A stretch of 64,000 nucleotides of DNA from Streptomyces cellostaticus (GCF_001513965.1 NZ_KQ948015.1:270734-334733); one strand, 5' to 3'. Shown: positions 34,504-43,803, counted from the first letter of the stretch. Notes: generated by a model from the letters alone, not told the origin. Made by a program: numbers and translations.

Positions 34504-34533
34504 TTGACGCATGAGCGGACATGGGGCTGTTAT
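34504..34533 (+). promoter_or_regulatory. Promoter of the GH42 operon
   Basis: TTGACG (34504-34509) and TGTTAT (34528-34533) are separated by 18 bases, about 100 bases upstream of the binding-protein gene. The rest of the 290-base gap (34346-34635) has no gene; a locally AT-richer stretch with GTAACGATGACGATTAC near 34449-34465 may be an operator. Confidence 0.5.
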
Positions 34534-34635
34534 TACGCCACGATGTTCGGTCGAGTTGGTTTCTGATCGGTTTCGAGGACCTTTCGGTGATCGACTCATC
34601 CCCTTGGCCGAACCCTGTATGCCTCAGGAGCCGCC

Positions 34636-35949
34636 ATGCGCCTCTCCCCCTCCGGTCTTTCGGTCCCGGGTCCCAGCCGTCGCTCGTTGCTGCGTGGAGC
34701 GGGCGGTGCCGCCCTCCTCGCGGGTGCCGGCATACCCCTGCTGTCCGCCTGCGGCGGCAGCGGTTCGTCCTCCGACCCGAAGACCGTCACCCTCGGCTCC
34801 AACGCCTCCGACGCCGTGCCGAAGAAGGCCTTCGCGGAGATCTACGCGGCCTTCAAGAAGCAGTCGGGCATCACGGTCGATGTCAACACGAAGGACCACA
34901 ACACCTTCCAGGAGCAGATCAACTCCTACCTGCAGGGCACCCCGGACGACGTGTTCAACTGGTTCGCCGGCTACCGCATGCAGTTCTTCGCGGCGAAGAA
35001 GCTGGCCACGCCGATCGACGACGTGTGGGCCAAGATCGGGGACAACTTCCCCGACGCGATGAAGAAGCTCGCCAAGGGCGAGGACGGCAAGTACTACTTC
35101 GTCCCGCTGTACACGTACCCGTGGGCGCTCTTCTACCGCAAGAGCGTCTTCCAGCAGCACGGTTACAAGGTCCCCGCCACCTGGGACGAGCTGGTCGCCC
35201 TCTGCAAGCAGATGAAGAAGGACGGCCTGGTCCCGATCGCCTTCGGCGACAAGGACGCCTGGCCGGCGATGGGCACCTTCGACCAGATCAACTTCCGCCT
35301 CAACGGCTACGACTTCCACGTCGAACTGATGGGCGGCAAGGCCTCCTGGACCGACGCCAAGGTGAAGGCCGTCTTCGACCACTGGAGCGAGATCCTCCCC
35401 TACCACCAGGACGGCTTCATGGGCCGCACCTGGCAGGACGCCGCACAGACCCTGGTGTCCAAGAAGGCCGGCATGTACCTGCTGGGCTCCTTCGTGGCGC
35501 AGCAGTTCACCAGCAAGGCCGACCTGGACGACCTCGACTTCTTCGCCTTCCCGGAGATCAACTCCGCCTACGGCCAGGACACCGTCGAGGCACCGACCGA
35601 CGGGTTCATGGTCAGCAAGGCCCCGAAGAACAAGGCGGGTGTCACCAAGCTCCTCGAGTACCTGGGCACGCCCGAGGCCGAGGCGATCTACCTGAAGGCC
35701 GACTCCAGCGTGGTGGCCGCCTCCAGCAAGGCCGACACCTCCTCGTACACGCCGCTGCAGAAGAAGGCGTACGAAATGATCAGCGGCGCCAAGAACCTCA
35801 CCCAGTTCATGGACCGCGACAGCCGCCCGGACTTCACCTCCACGGTGATGCAGCCCGCACTGCAGAAGTTCCTCCAGAATCCCAAGGGCGTGGACAGCTT
35901 GCTGTCGTCGATCGAACGCCAGAAGAAGACGATCTTCGCGTCCTCGTGA
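34636..35949 (+). CDS. Carbohydrate ABC transporter substrate-binding lipoprotein
   Basis: A 437-residue family 1 solute-binding protein. The N-terminus carries a twin-Arg motif (SRRSLLRGAGG) and a lipobox (LLSAC), so a Tat-exported lipoprotein is likely. The fold is recognisable from NSYLQGTPDDVFNWFAGYRM and the PLYTYPWALFYRKSVF hinge region. It starts an operon with two permeases and a GH42 beta-galactosidase; the ligand is presumably a galactoside or galacto-oligosaccharide. Confidence 0.92.
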   Translation: MRLSPSGLSVPGPSRRSLLRGAGGAALLAGAGIPLLSACGGSGSSSDPKTVTLGSNASDAVPKKAFAEIYAAFKKQSGITVDVNTKDHNTFQEQINSYLQGTPDDVFNWFAGYRMQFFAAKKLATPIDDVWAKIGDNFPDAMKKLAKGEDGKYYFVPLYTYPWALFYRKSVFQQHGYKVPATWDELVALCKQMKKDGLVPIAFGDKDAWPAMGTFDQINFRLNGYDFHVELMGGKASWTDAKVKAVFDHWSEILPYHQDGFMGRTWQDAAQTLVSKKAGMYLLGSFVAQQFTSKADLDDLDFFAFPEINSAYGQDTVEAPTDGFMVSKAPKNKAGVTKLLEYLGTPEAEAIYLKADSSVVAASSKADTSSYTPLQKKAYEMISGAKNLTQFMDRDSRPDFTSTVMQPALQKFLQNPKGVDSLLSSIERQKKTIFASS

Positions 35950-36938
35950 GCAGCGGCATGACGACCGATACGACGACGAAGACCCCGGAGGCGGCCGCCG
36001 TGCCGCCTCCGGGCGCCGCTTCCCGCACTGCGCGGGCCAGGCAGGGCCACCGGCGCCTGCTGACCCGCCGTGACCGGTTCACGCTCGCCCTGATGGCGGG
36101 CGTGCCCACGGTCCTGCACGTGGCCCTGGTCTGGGTCACCGCCCTCGCCTCCATCGCGCTCGCCTTCACCAGCTGGGACGGCATCGGGTTCAGCTCGATC
36201 AAGTGGGTGGGCCTCGACAACTTCCAACAACTCTTCAACGACAACCCGCAGTTCTGGCCGGCCGTCCAGCACAACATCATCTGGTTCGTGGTGCTGATCC
36301 TGATCCCCACGCCGCTCGGCCTGTTCCTGGCCGTGCAGCTGGACAAGAAGATCCGCTTCAGCCGCGTCTACCAGACCGCCTTCTTCCTGCCGGTCGTGAT
36401 GTCGCTGGCGGTCACCGGATTCGTCTGGCAACTCATCTACAACCCCGACACCGGCCTGATCAACAGCCTCATCGGGGCCAACAAGCCCGGCCACTACATC
36501 GACTGGATCGGCGACCCGCACCTCAACCTGTGGGCCGTCCTGGTCGCCGCGTCCTGGCGGCACACCGGCTACATGATGATCCTGTACCTGGCCGGTCTGA
36601 AGGGCGTGGACCCGTCCCTGCGCGAGGCCTCGTCCCTGGACGGTGCCAACGAGTGGCAGACCTTCAAGAACGTCATCTTCCCGACGCTGCGTCCCACGAA
36701 CACCGTCGTCCTGGTCGTCACCATCATCGAGGCCCTGCGCGCCTTCGACCTGGTCTTCGTCTTCAACAAGGGCGCCCAGGGCACCGAGCTGCTGTCGATC
36801 CTGATCACCAACAACATCATCGGCGAGTCCAGCCGGATCGGATACGGATCGGCGATCGCCGTCGTCCTGCTGGTGATCTCGCTCGCCGTGATCATCCCGT
36901 ACCTGGTGGCGACCTTCCGGAAGGAGCGGCGCGCATGA
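35946..36938 (+). CDS. Carbohydrate ABC transporter permease (MalF/LacF type)
   Basis: A 330-residue permease with six main TM segments and the EAA loop (EASSLDGANEWQTFKNVIFP). The GTG at 35946 overlaps the previous stop in GTGA; an ATG 12 bases later is an alternative start. No ATPase gene is in the operon; in Streptomyces such importers usually use the shared ATPase MsiK. Confidence 0.92.
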   Translation: MSSGMTTDTTTKTPEAAAVPPPGAASRTARARQGHRRLLTRRDRFTLALMAGVPTVLHVALVWVTALASIALAFTSWDGIGFSSIKWVGLDNFQQLFNDNPQFWPAVQHNIIWFVVLILIPTPLGLFLAVQLDKKIRFSRVYQTAFFLPVVMSLAVTGFVWQLIYNPDTGLINSLIGANKPGHYIDWIGDPHLNLWAVLVAASWRHTGYMMILYLAGLKGVDPSLREASSLDGANEWQTFKNVIFPTLRPTNTVVLVVTIIEALRAFDLVFVFNKGAQGTELLSILITNNIIGESSRIGYGSAIAVVLLVISLAVIIPYLVATFRKERRA

Positions 36939-37828
36939 GCACCCCCACCGTCGCGCTCGACCTGAAGCAGCGCACCCCCCTGCGCCCGGCCAGGGTCCTG
37001 CTGCACGTGTTCCTCGTCGTCACCTCGCTGGCCTGGCTCGGCCCGCTGCTGTGGGCGGTGTTCGCGGCCCTGCGGCCGTACTCCGAGACCAGCACCAAGG
37101 GCTATGTCTCCTGGCCGGACAAGCTGAGCTTCGACAACTTCACGAACGCGTTCAAGCAGTCCGACATGATGCACTACTTCGGCAACACGCTGCTGATCGC
37201 GGTACCGGCGGTCCTGCTGACGCTGCTGCTGTCGTCGATGGTCGCGTTCTACGTCAGCCGCTTCGACTTCCGGCTCAACGTCTTCCTGCTGCTGGTCTTC
37301 ACGGCCGGCAACCTGCTGCCGCAGCAGGTCATCATCACCCCGCTGTACCGGATGTACCTGCTGATCAACCTGCCGGGCATCACGGTCAGCGGCAAGCTGT
37401 ACGACTCCGCGCTGGGCCTGGTGCTCATCCACGTGGCGTTCCAGTCCGGGTTCTGCGCGTTCGTGCTGAGCAACTACATGCGCATGCTGCCGCACGAGCT
37501 GACCGAGGCCGCGCTGGTCGACGGCGCGTCGGCGTGGCGGATGTACTGGCAGATCGTGCTGCCGCTGTGCAAGCCCGCGATGGCGGCCCTGGCGACGTTG
37601 CTGTCCATCTGGATCTACAACGACTTCTTCTGGGCCATCGTGCTGATCTCCACCGGCGAGAACATGCCGATCACCTCGGCCCTGAACAACCTCTCCGGGC
37701 AGTACTTCACCGACCCCAACCTGGTCGCCGCCGGCGCCCTGCTCACCGCGATCCCCACCCTGATCGTGTACTTCGTGCTGCAGCGCCAGTTCGTCAGCGG
37801 CCTCACCCTGGGCGCCAACAAGGGCTGA
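36935..37828 (+). CDS. Carbohydrate ABC transporter permease (MalG/LacG type)
   Basis: A 297-residue permease with six TM segments and the EAA loop (EAALVDGASAWRMYWQIVLP). It overlaps the previous gene by ATGA. Together with the first permease it should form the heterodimeric membrane channel of the importer. Confidence 0.93.
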   Translation: MSTPTVALDLKQRTPLRPARVLLHVFLVVTSLAWLGPLLWAVFAALRPYSETSTKGYVSWPDKLSFDNFTNAFKQSDMMHYFGNTLLIAVPAVLLTLLLSSMVAFYVSRFDFRLNVFLLLVFTAGNLLPQQVIITPLYRMYLLINLPGITVSGKLYDSALGLVLIHVAFQSGFCAFVLSNYMRMLPHELTEAALVDGASAWRMYWQIVLPLCKPAMAALATLLSIWIYNDFFWAIVLISTGENMPITSALNNLSGQYFTDPNLVAAGALLTAIPTLIVYFVLQRQFVSGLTLGANKG

Positions 37829-37837
37829 GGCGTGCAC

Positions 37838-39907
37838 GTGAAAGAGAACGCAGAGAACGAAGAGAACGAAGAGAACGCTGTGAAACGCACCCTGTCCGTC
37901 CCCGGCCTCGCCTACGGCGGCGACTACAACCCCGAACAGTGGCCCGAGGAGGTGTGGGCCGAGGACATGCGCCTGATGCGCGAGGCCGGGGTGAGCATGG
38001 TCAGCGTCGGCATCTTCTCCTGGGCCCTGCTGGAGCCCTCCGAGGGCGTCTACGACTTCTCGCGCATGGACCGGATCCTGGACCTGCTGCACGAGAACGG
38101 CATCGCCGCCGACCTGGCCACGCCCACGGCGGCGCCGCCGGCGTGGTTCTTCCGCGCCCACCCCGAGGCACTGCCGGTCGACCGTGACGGCCGCACCCTG
38201 TCCTACGGCAGCCGCCAGACGTTCTGCCCGTCCAGCCCCGCCTACCGCGAGGCGGCCCTGCGCATCGCGGGCGCGCTGGCCGAGCGGTACGCCGGGCATC
38301 CGGCCGTGGCCATGTGGCACGTGCACAACGAGTACGGCTGCCACAACGCGGCCTGCTACTGCGACACCAGCGCGGCGGCCTTCCGCCGCTGGCTGCGGGC
38401 CCGCTACGGCGATGACCTGGCAGCCCTCAACAACGCCTGGGGCACCACCTTCTGGAGCCAGTGGTACTACGCCTGGGAGGAGATCCTGCCGCCCCGCGCC
38501 ACCGGCGCCGTACCCAACCCGACGCACCAGCTGGACTGGCGCCGCTTCTGCTCGGACGAGCTGCTGTCGCTGTACACGGCGGAACGGGACGTGCTGCGGG
38601 CGGCGGCCCCTTCGGTCCCGGCCACCACCAACTTCATGGTGATGGCCACCTTCGACGCCCTCGACTACTGGCGCTGGGCACCGGAGCTGGACGTCGTCGC
38701 CAACGACCACTACCTGATGTCCACCGACCCCGAGTCGCAGATCGACATAGCGCTGAGCGGCGATCTGATGCGCTCGCTCGCCGGCGGCCCGTGGCTGCTG
38801 ATGGAGCACTCCACGGGCGCGGTCAACTGGCAGCCCGTCAACCGGGCGAAGAATCCGGGTGAGTTGCGCCGCAACGCCCTCGCCCATGTGGCGCGCGGGG
38901 CGGACGGGATCGCCTACTTCCAGTGGCGGGCGGCGAAGGCGGGTGCCGAGCAGTGGCACTCGGCGATGCTGCCGCACGCGGGCACCGACAGCCGGATCTG
39001 GCAGGACGTGGTCCGGCTCGGCGCCGATCTGAAGGCCCTGGCGGAGGTGCGCGGCAGCACGGTCCCCGCCGAGGTGGCGATCGTCTGGGACTGGAACGCG
39101 CGCTGGGCCCTGGAGCTGCCCTCCCAGCCGAGCGGCGAGCTGCGCTACCTGGACCTGGTCCGGTCCTGGTACGAGCCGCTGTGGCGGTCGGGCATCGCCG
39201 TGGACTTCGTCCGCCCGGACGCGGATCTCTCCGGCTACCGGCTGGTCCTGGCCCCGAACCTGTACCTGGTCGACGACACGGGCGCGGCGAACCTCACGGC
39301 GTACGCCGAGCGCGGCGGCACGCTCGCCGTCGGCTTCCACAGCGGCGCCGTGGACGAGAACTGCCATGTGCGGCTGGGCGGTTACCCGGGGGCGTTCCGT
39401 GCGGTGCTGGGCGTGCGCTCCGACGAGCCGTTCCCGCTGCTGCCCGGAGAACCGGTCGCCCTGAGCGGTGCCGTGCCAGGCGGTGCGACGGGCACGCTGT
39501 GGTCGGAGCGGCTGCGGCTGGAGGGCGCCGAGGCGGTCGCGGCGTACGCGGACGGCCCTCTGGCCGGCACGCCCGCGGTGACCCGGCGCGCACACGGCAC
39601 CGGTGCCGCCTGGTATCTGGCCACGCTGCCCGACCCGGCCACGCTGGCCGCGCTCCTGGACCGCATCCGCACCGAGGCGGGCGTGGAACCGGTCTGCACC
39701 TCGCCGCCCGGTGTGGAGGTGGTCCGGCGGCGCGGCACGGACGCGGACTACCTCTTCCTCGTCGACCACACAGGCCACGGCGCCTCGGTCCCGGTCCGCC
39801 CCGGGGCGACGGAGCTGCTCACCGGCAAGGTGGTGCACGACTCGGTCACGGTCCCGCCGGGCGAGATCGCCGTCGTGCGGGAACCACGGGTGGGGCAAGG
39901 GAAGTGA
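37838..39907 (+). CDS. Beta-galactosidase, glycoside hydrolase family 42
   Basis: About 689 residues. GH42 signatures are LAYGGDYNPEQWPEEVW near the N-terminus, the acid/base Glu in WHVHNEYGCHN, and the nucleophile Glu in LLMEHSTGAVNWQ; a Cys cluster (CHNAACYC) matches the Zn site of the family. A trimerisation domain and a small C-terminal beta domain follow. Three in-frame starts compete: GTG 37832, GTG 37838 (GAGG seven bases upstream, chosen) and GTG 37880, where the conserved sequence begins. No signal peptide is seen, so it should act in the cytoplasm on imported galactosides. Confidence 0.93.
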   Translation: MKENAENEENEENAVKRTLSVPGLAYGGDYNPEQWPEEVWAEDMRLMREAGVSMVSVGIFSWALLEPSEGVYDFSRMDRILDLLHENGIAADLATPTAAPPAWFFRAHPEALPVDRDGRTLSYGSRQTFCPSSPAYREAALRIAGALAERYAGHPAVAMWHVHNEYGCHNAACYCDTSAAAFRRWLRARYGDDLAALNNAWGTTFWSQWYYAWEEILPPRATGAVPNPTHQLDWRRFCSDELLSLYTAERDVLRAAAPSVPATTNFMVMATFDALDYWRWAPELDVVANDHYLMSTDPESQIDIALSGDLMRSLAGGPWLLMEHSTGAVNWQPVNRAKNPGELRRNALAHVARGADGIAYFQWRAAKAGAEQWHSAMLPHAGTDSRIWQDVVRLGADLKALAEVRGSTVPAEVAIVWDWNARWALELPSQPSGELRYLDLVRSWYEPLWRSGIAVDFVRPDADLSGYRLVLAPNLYLVDDTGAANLTAYAERGGTLAVGFHSGAVDENCHVRLGGYPGAFRAVLGVRSDEPFPLLPGEPVALSGAVPGGATGTLWSERLRLEGAEAVAAYADGPLAGTPAVTRRAHGTGAAWYLATLPDPATLAALLDRIRTEAGVEPVCTSPPGVEVVRRRGTDADYLFLVDHTGHGASVPVRPGATELLTGKVVHDSVTVPPGEIAVVREPRVGQGK
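37844..37879 (+). repeat. Nine-base tandem repeat at the 5' end of the GH42 gene
   Basis: GAGAACG recurs at 37844, 37853, 37862 and 37871, a strict 9-base period encoding E-N-(A/E)-(E). It is AT-richer than its surroundings and adds a polar N-terminal tail that other GH42 enzymes lack. Confidence 0.75.
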
Positions 39908-39928
39908 CGGTTGCCCAGCGACCGTCGG

Positions 39929-40111
39929 TCACGACTTGTTGTTCCAGGTCAGGCTGACGGTCAGCTGGGCCGAGGCACCGGCCGCGGTGATGACGGCCCC
40001 TGCCTGGGCGGTCAACTCGATCCCGAACTCCACGACGAGGGCGTCCGGCCGCTGCGCGAAGTCCTCGACCTGCGCAGCGACGCCGCGGGTCACCGCCCGC
40101 ACGGCGTGCAT
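39929..40111 (-). pseudogene. Remnant of a trypsin-co-occurring domain 1 (CU044_2847-type) protein
   Basis: The 60 codons ending at 39929 read VEFGIELTAQAGAVITAAGA then a beta-strand ending LTVSLTW, the C-terminal core of the CU044_2847/TCD1 family. Intact members have roughly another 40-60 residues before this. Upstream the frame meets TAA within about ten codons, and the sequence there is AT-rich and non-coding, so the N-terminus appears lost. Such domains usually neighbour trypsin-like or WD40 effector genes; a WD40 fragment lies next door. Confidence 0.6.
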
Positions 40112-40169
40112 GACGCAATGATGGTCATGAAGTATGGATTAACATGAATTTCCGGGTATTGCCGGGTAG

Positions 40170-40838
40170 TTGATGGTTCTTCCAATTCCCGAACGTGTGC
40201 GCCGGAGGCGAGGGCAGGGTCGGTGGGCTTCGGCCGGCAGCACGGACAACGTCGCGCGCATCTGGGACATGGCAACCGGATCCCTGGCCACCGGGAGCGC
40301 GGATGCGACGGCCTGCGTGGGGGACCTCGGCACCGGGAGCCGCGTCCTGTCCCTGCGCCACGCCCGCGCGGTCATGGCCGCACGGTTCAGCCCGGACGGG
40401 CGCCGGCCGCTCACCGCGTCCGAGGACAAGAACGCGTACGTCTGGGACATCGACACCGGCCGGCAGGTGGCGCAGATTTCGCACCGGGACTTCGTCCTCG
40501 GCGTCGCCTTCTCTCCGGACGGGCGGAAGATCGCCACCTGCAGCCAGGACCACACCGCTCAGGCGCGGGAGACGGAGACCTGGACTCCGCTCTTCCGTGT
40601 GGAGCACACCGGCGGTCTGCGGGCGGTGGCGTTCAGTCCCGACAGCACCATGCTCGCCACCGGCAGCGAGGACGGCACCGTATGCGTGTGGCGGGCCGAC
40701 ACGGGCCAGTCCCTGCTCGCCCACAAGCACGACCGCTCGGTGAACGCCGTGGCGTTCCACCCGGACGGCCGGTTCCTCGCCGGCGCGGGCGAGGACAAGG
40801 TCATACGCAGTGTCCGGCTTCCCGAGGCCGACCGGTGA
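40170..40838 (+). pseudogene. WD40-repeat C-terminal fragment
   Basis: About 222 codons encoding five WD40 blades (for example ARIWDMATG, AYVWDIDTGRQVA, VAFSPDGRKIATCSQD, LATGSEDGTVCVWRADTG, VAFHPDGRFLAGAGEDKVI). In-frame TAG (40167-40169) precedes the first codons. Streptomyces WD40 proteins of this style normally carry seven or more blades behind a kinase, trypsin or NACHT domain, so this looks like the surviving 3' end of a larger gene. One repeat has lost its WD (TAQARETETWTP). It could still be translated from ATG 40173, but no ribosome binding site is seen. Confidence 0.65.
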
Positions 40839-40899
40839 CCGACCGACGCGGCCTGCCGGAGGAGCGAGGCGCTTTCCGGCAGGCGCATGGGGTGGTGCG

Positions 40900-41805
40900 T
40901 CAGACGGGGGTGTAGGCGCGGGCCTGGACGAGGTCGCGGGTCAAGCGGGTGAAGGCGTGGGCGGCGGCGCTGCGGTAGGCGTCGGCGCGGTGCAGGAGGG
41001 TGACCGTGCGGGCGGGGAGGGGTGGGTCGAGGAGCGTGGGGGTGAGATGGGGGTGGTCGTGGGTGAGGGCGTCGGGGAGGACGGTGGCGAGCGGGGTGCG
41101 CTGGACGATTTCGATGAGGGCCTGGATGGAGTTGGCCTCCACGGCGATGTGGGGGCTGACGCGGTGCTGGGTGAAGTAGGCGTCTATGTAGGCGCGGGTG
41201 GCGAAGTCGCCGCTGAGCAGGGCGAGGTGGCGCTGGGCCGCGTCGCGGACGGGCAGCGGTCGGCCGTCGGTGGTGCCGGGGTGGTGGGCGCTGGTGACGA
41301 GGCTGAGGGTTTCGGTGAACAGGGCGGCGGCCCGGATGCCGGGCAAGTGGGTGCCGGCGAAGGCGATCCCGAGGTCGAGGTCGTCGGCGAGCAGGGCTGA
41401 CTCGATGCTGTCCTGCGTCATCTCCCGGAGGTTCAGGACGACGCCGGGATGGCGGGCCTGGAACTGGGCGATCAGCGGACCGACGAGGTAGGCGGTGAAC
41501 GTCGGGGTGACCGCGAGCCTGAGATGGCCGTGGGAGAGGTCCTTCACGTCGTGGAGGGCCCGTTCGCCGGCGGCCAGGTCGCGTAGCGCACGACGGGCGT
41601 GGTGGGCGTAGGTCTCGCCGGCGTCGGTGAGGCGTACGGCGCGGCCTGTGCGGTCGAGCAGCTGCACGCCCAGGGTGCGTTCCAGCTGTTTGATCTGCTG
41701 CGACAGGGTGGGCTGGGAGACATGCAGGTCTTCGGCGGCGCGGGTGAAGTTGCCGTGGTCGGCGACGGCGAGCAGGTAGCGCAGATGACGCAGTTCCAGG
41801 GCCAT
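40900..41805 (-). CDS. cynR: LysR-family regulator of the cyanate genes (CynR-like)
   Basis: A 301-residue LysR protein with HTH LAVADHGNFTRAAEDLHVSQ and PTLSQQIKQLERTLGVQLLD and a PBP2-type effector domain. It is divergent from a carbonic anhydrase gene and cyanase, the gene order of cynR-cynTS in E. coli, where CynR responds to cyanate. ATG 41805 begins the conserved MALELRHLRY; an in-frame start further upstream would cross the operator. A perfect T-N11-A site lies in the shared promoter. Confidence 0.87.
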   Translation of the reverse strand: MALELRHLRYLLAVADHGNFTRAAEDLHVSQPTLSQQIKQLERTLGVQLLDRTGRAVRLTDAGETYAHHARRALRDLAAGERALHDVKDLSHGHLRLAVTPTFTAYLVGPLIAQFQARHPGVVLNLREMTQDSIESALLADDLDLGIAFAGTHLPGIRAAALFTETLSLVTSAHHPGTTDGRPLPVRDAAQRHLALLSGDFATRAYIDAYFTQHRVSPHIAVEANSIQALIEIVQRTPLATVLPDALTHDHPHLTPTLLDPPLPARTVTLLHRADAYRSAAAHAFTRLTRDLVQARAYTPV

Positions 41806-41813
41806 GGGACGAA

Positions 41814-41832
41814 CTATAGATGCCAGCAATAG
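41814..41832. promoter_or_regulatory. LysR-type T-N11-A box between cynR and cynT
   Basis: CTAT (41814-41817), 11 bases, ATAG (41829-41832): a symmetric LysR box. A further CTATAG occurs at 41860-41865 closer to cynT. The position in the divergent promoter suits CynR binding. Confidence 0.65.
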
Positions 41833-41930
41833 CAATCATGGTCACTGCGTCTTGGACGCTATAGGGGCAGGTCATGCAGGGTGGATTTCACCGACCCACA
41901 GGGGTGGCAGCCACCGAAAGGGAGTGACCC

Positions 41931-42512
41931 ATGCCAGACATCGCCGCGGGCGTCACGCGTTTCCAGCGGGACGTCTTCCCGGTCAAGGCCGATCTCTTCG
42001 CCCGCCTGGCGAGCGACCACGCGCCGCACACGCTGTTCATCAGCTGCTCCGACGCCCGCGTCGTCCCGGAACTGATCACCGGGTCCGAGCCGGGGGAACT
42101 CTTCGTCATCCGCACCGCCGGCAACCTCGTCCCCGCCTGCTCCCCCGGCGCGGACGGTGTGGCGGCGAGCATCGAGTACGCGGTCGCCGTCCTGGGGGTG
42201 AGGGACGTGGTCGTGTGCGGGCACTCGTCCTGCGGGGCGATGACCGCTCTGGCCCAGGGCCACGACCTCACCTCTGCGCCGGCCGTCGCGAACTGGCTGC
42301 GGCACGCGGACGCCTCCCGGACCCACGGGGACGTTCCCGCACTCGTACGCGAGAACGTGCGCGCGCAACTCGCGAACCTGACAACCCATCCGTCGGTCGC
42401 CCGGGCCCTGGCGGAGAAGAAGGTGACCCTGTACGGCTGGGTCTTCGACATCGCCACCGGTGACATCGACACCCTCGACGCCACCGGCGCCACCGGCGCT
42501 CTCGCCGCCTGA
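41931..42512 (+). CDS. cynT: Beta-carbonic anhydrase (CynT-like)
   Basis: A 193-residue beta-class carbonic anhydrase. The Zn ligands are clear: Cys-Asp-x-Arg in FISCSDARVVPE and His-x-x-Cys in VCGHSSCGAM. GGGAG precedes ATG 41931. In cyanate operons this enzyme regenerates the bicarbonate that cyanase consumes and that would otherwise leave as CO2. Confidence 0.95.
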   Translation: MPDIAAGVTRFQRDVFPVKADLFARLASDHAPHTLFISCSDARVVPELITGSEPGELFVIRTAGNLVPACSPGADGVAASIEYAVAVLGVRDVVVCGHSSCGAMTALAQGHDLTSAPAVANWLRHADASRTHGDVPALVRENVRAQLANLTTHPSVARALAEKKVTLYGWVFDIATGDIDTLDATGATGALAA

Positions 42513-42636
42513 CCCAGGCCCCTCTCGCCTCTGATCCCGCCCCAGCGCCGTCACGGCCGGATCACCCCGCCCACCCCCCAAGCCCGCCGACCCGCCCCAC
42601 CATCGCGGATCGGCACACAGGAAAGGAAAGCGCCTC

Positions 42637-43107
42637 ATGGTGCACGCCCAGTTCGACCCCGCCGCCCGTCAGACCCTGACCAACGCCGCGGTCGAGGCGA
42701 AGACCCGTAGGAACCTCACCTGGCAGCAGATCGCGGACGCCTCCGGCCTGTCGGTCGCCTTCACCACCGCCGCCGTCCTCGGCCAGCACGCCCTGCCCGA
42801 GCAGTCCGCCAAGGCCGTCGCACAGCTGCTCGACCTGGACGACGACGCGGTGATGCTGTTGCAGACGATCCCCACCCGCGGCTCGATCCCCGGCGGCATC
42901 CCCACCGACCCGACGATCTACCGCTTCCACGAAATGCTCCAGGTATACGGCACCACCCTCAAGGCCCTGGTCCACGAGCAGTTCGGCGACGGCATCATCT
43001 CCGCGATCAACTTCAAGCTGGACGTGAAGAAGGTCGCCGACCCCGAAGGCGGTGAGCGCGCGGTGATCACCCTGGACGGCAAGTACCTGCCGACCAAGCC
43101 CTTCTGA
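42637..43107 (+). CDS. cynS: Cyanase (cyanate hydratase)
   Basis: A 156-residue cyanase, full length. The N-terminal HTH-like domain is followed by the catalytic C-terminal segment; the Arg-Glu-Ser site fits [11 protein letters not shown] (Arg, Glu) and [14 protein letters not shown] (Ser). It converts cyanate and bicarbonate to ammonia and CO2 as a decamer. GGAAAGGAAAG precedes ATG 42637. No cyanate transporter gene follows. Confidence 0.97.
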   Translation: MVHAQFDPAARQTLTNAAVEAKTRRNLTWQQIADASGLSVAFTTAAVLGQHALPEQSAKAVAQLLDLDDDAVMLLQTIPTRGSIPGGIPTDPTIYRFHEMLQVYGTTLKALVHEQFGDGIISAINFKLDVKKVADPEGGERAVITLDGKYLPTKPF

Positions 43108-43160
43108 CACACCGCCCGGCCCGGGCGGGCCGCACCCCTTCACCGGCCCGCCCCACGGCC

Positions 43161-43485
43161 CGGACGACTGCTGTCGTTCTGGTCCATGGGCTGTGGGCAG
43201 ACGGCTCTTGCTGGACGGAGACCACCACCGAACTGCGCGCCCTCGGCCATGAACCGGTCGCGGCCCAGCCGCCGCTGGAGTCCCTGGAGGACGACGTGGC
43301 AGCGGTGCGCCGGGGCATCTCCACCGTCGAGGGGCCGGTGCTGCTGGTCGGATGGTCCTACGGAGGTTTCGTGATCACCAACGCGGCCCGCGGCCAGGAC
43401 CGGGTCCGCGCCCTCGCCTACGTCGCCGCGTTCGTCCCCGACGCAGGGGAGACGGTCGCAGACATCGCGCACCGCCACCCCGGCA
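43161..43485 (+). pseudogene. Alpha/beta-hydrolase fragment, truncated at both ends
   Basis: The frame reads TTAVVLVHGLWADGSCW, the oxyanion strand of an alpha/beta hydrolase, then the nucleophile elbow LLVGWSYGGFVITNAARG. No start codon precedes the first conserved strand, and homology stops after VPDAGETVADIAHRHPG near 43485, losing the acid and His of the triad. The abrupt end coincides with a drop in GC content, so this is probably a recombination junction. Confidence 0.7.
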
Positions 43486-43602
43486 GAAGTTGCCTATCAC
43501 TTGGCTGCAGGAGATGTCCTTCTCCGATCAAAGACACGTCTTCTCAATCGCGTCATGAAAGCGATGGCTCGCTTGGGAATCGAGTCTCCACCTGACCTCT
43601 GA
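43477..43602 (+). other. C-terminal ORF tail of unknown origin
   Basis: In another frame after the hydrolase break, about 40 codons read AGDVLLRSKTRLLNRVMKAM then ARLGIESPPDL and stop at TGA 43600-43602. It looks like the end of a helical protein rather than chance, but the start is missing and I cannot name the family. Confidence 0.35.
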
Positions 43603-43803
43603 ACAATACTTTCCTTTCCTCCCTTAATTGACGTTCTCGTGCGGTCTTCCCTCTCGGGTCAAGGGTCGACGGAGGTACGGAGGCGGATTGCGAAGCCCTT
43701 GACGCGCAGGGAGACCGCGGCAGCATGACGGCAAAGGAAGGCCACAGTGTCAGCAGCGAGCACGTCTCGGTCGGCTGATCGCCATCTACCCTACCGAGCC
43801 GCC
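43603..43803. other. Non-coding gap at the left of the low-GC segment
   Basis: No gene is seen. The stretch opens with an AT-rich run (ACTTTCCTTTCCTCCCTTAA) unlike the surrounding chromosome. No copy of the tRNA-Pro 3' end was found here that could mark an attachment site. Confidence 0.4.

Noticed and set aside
36569..39898. A 1109-codon minus-strand ORF across the permease and GH42 genes
   Set aside because: It mirrors real plus-strand genes with clear motifs; long antisense frames are a by-product of high GC3. Its product is Gly/Arg/Val-rich without any domain.
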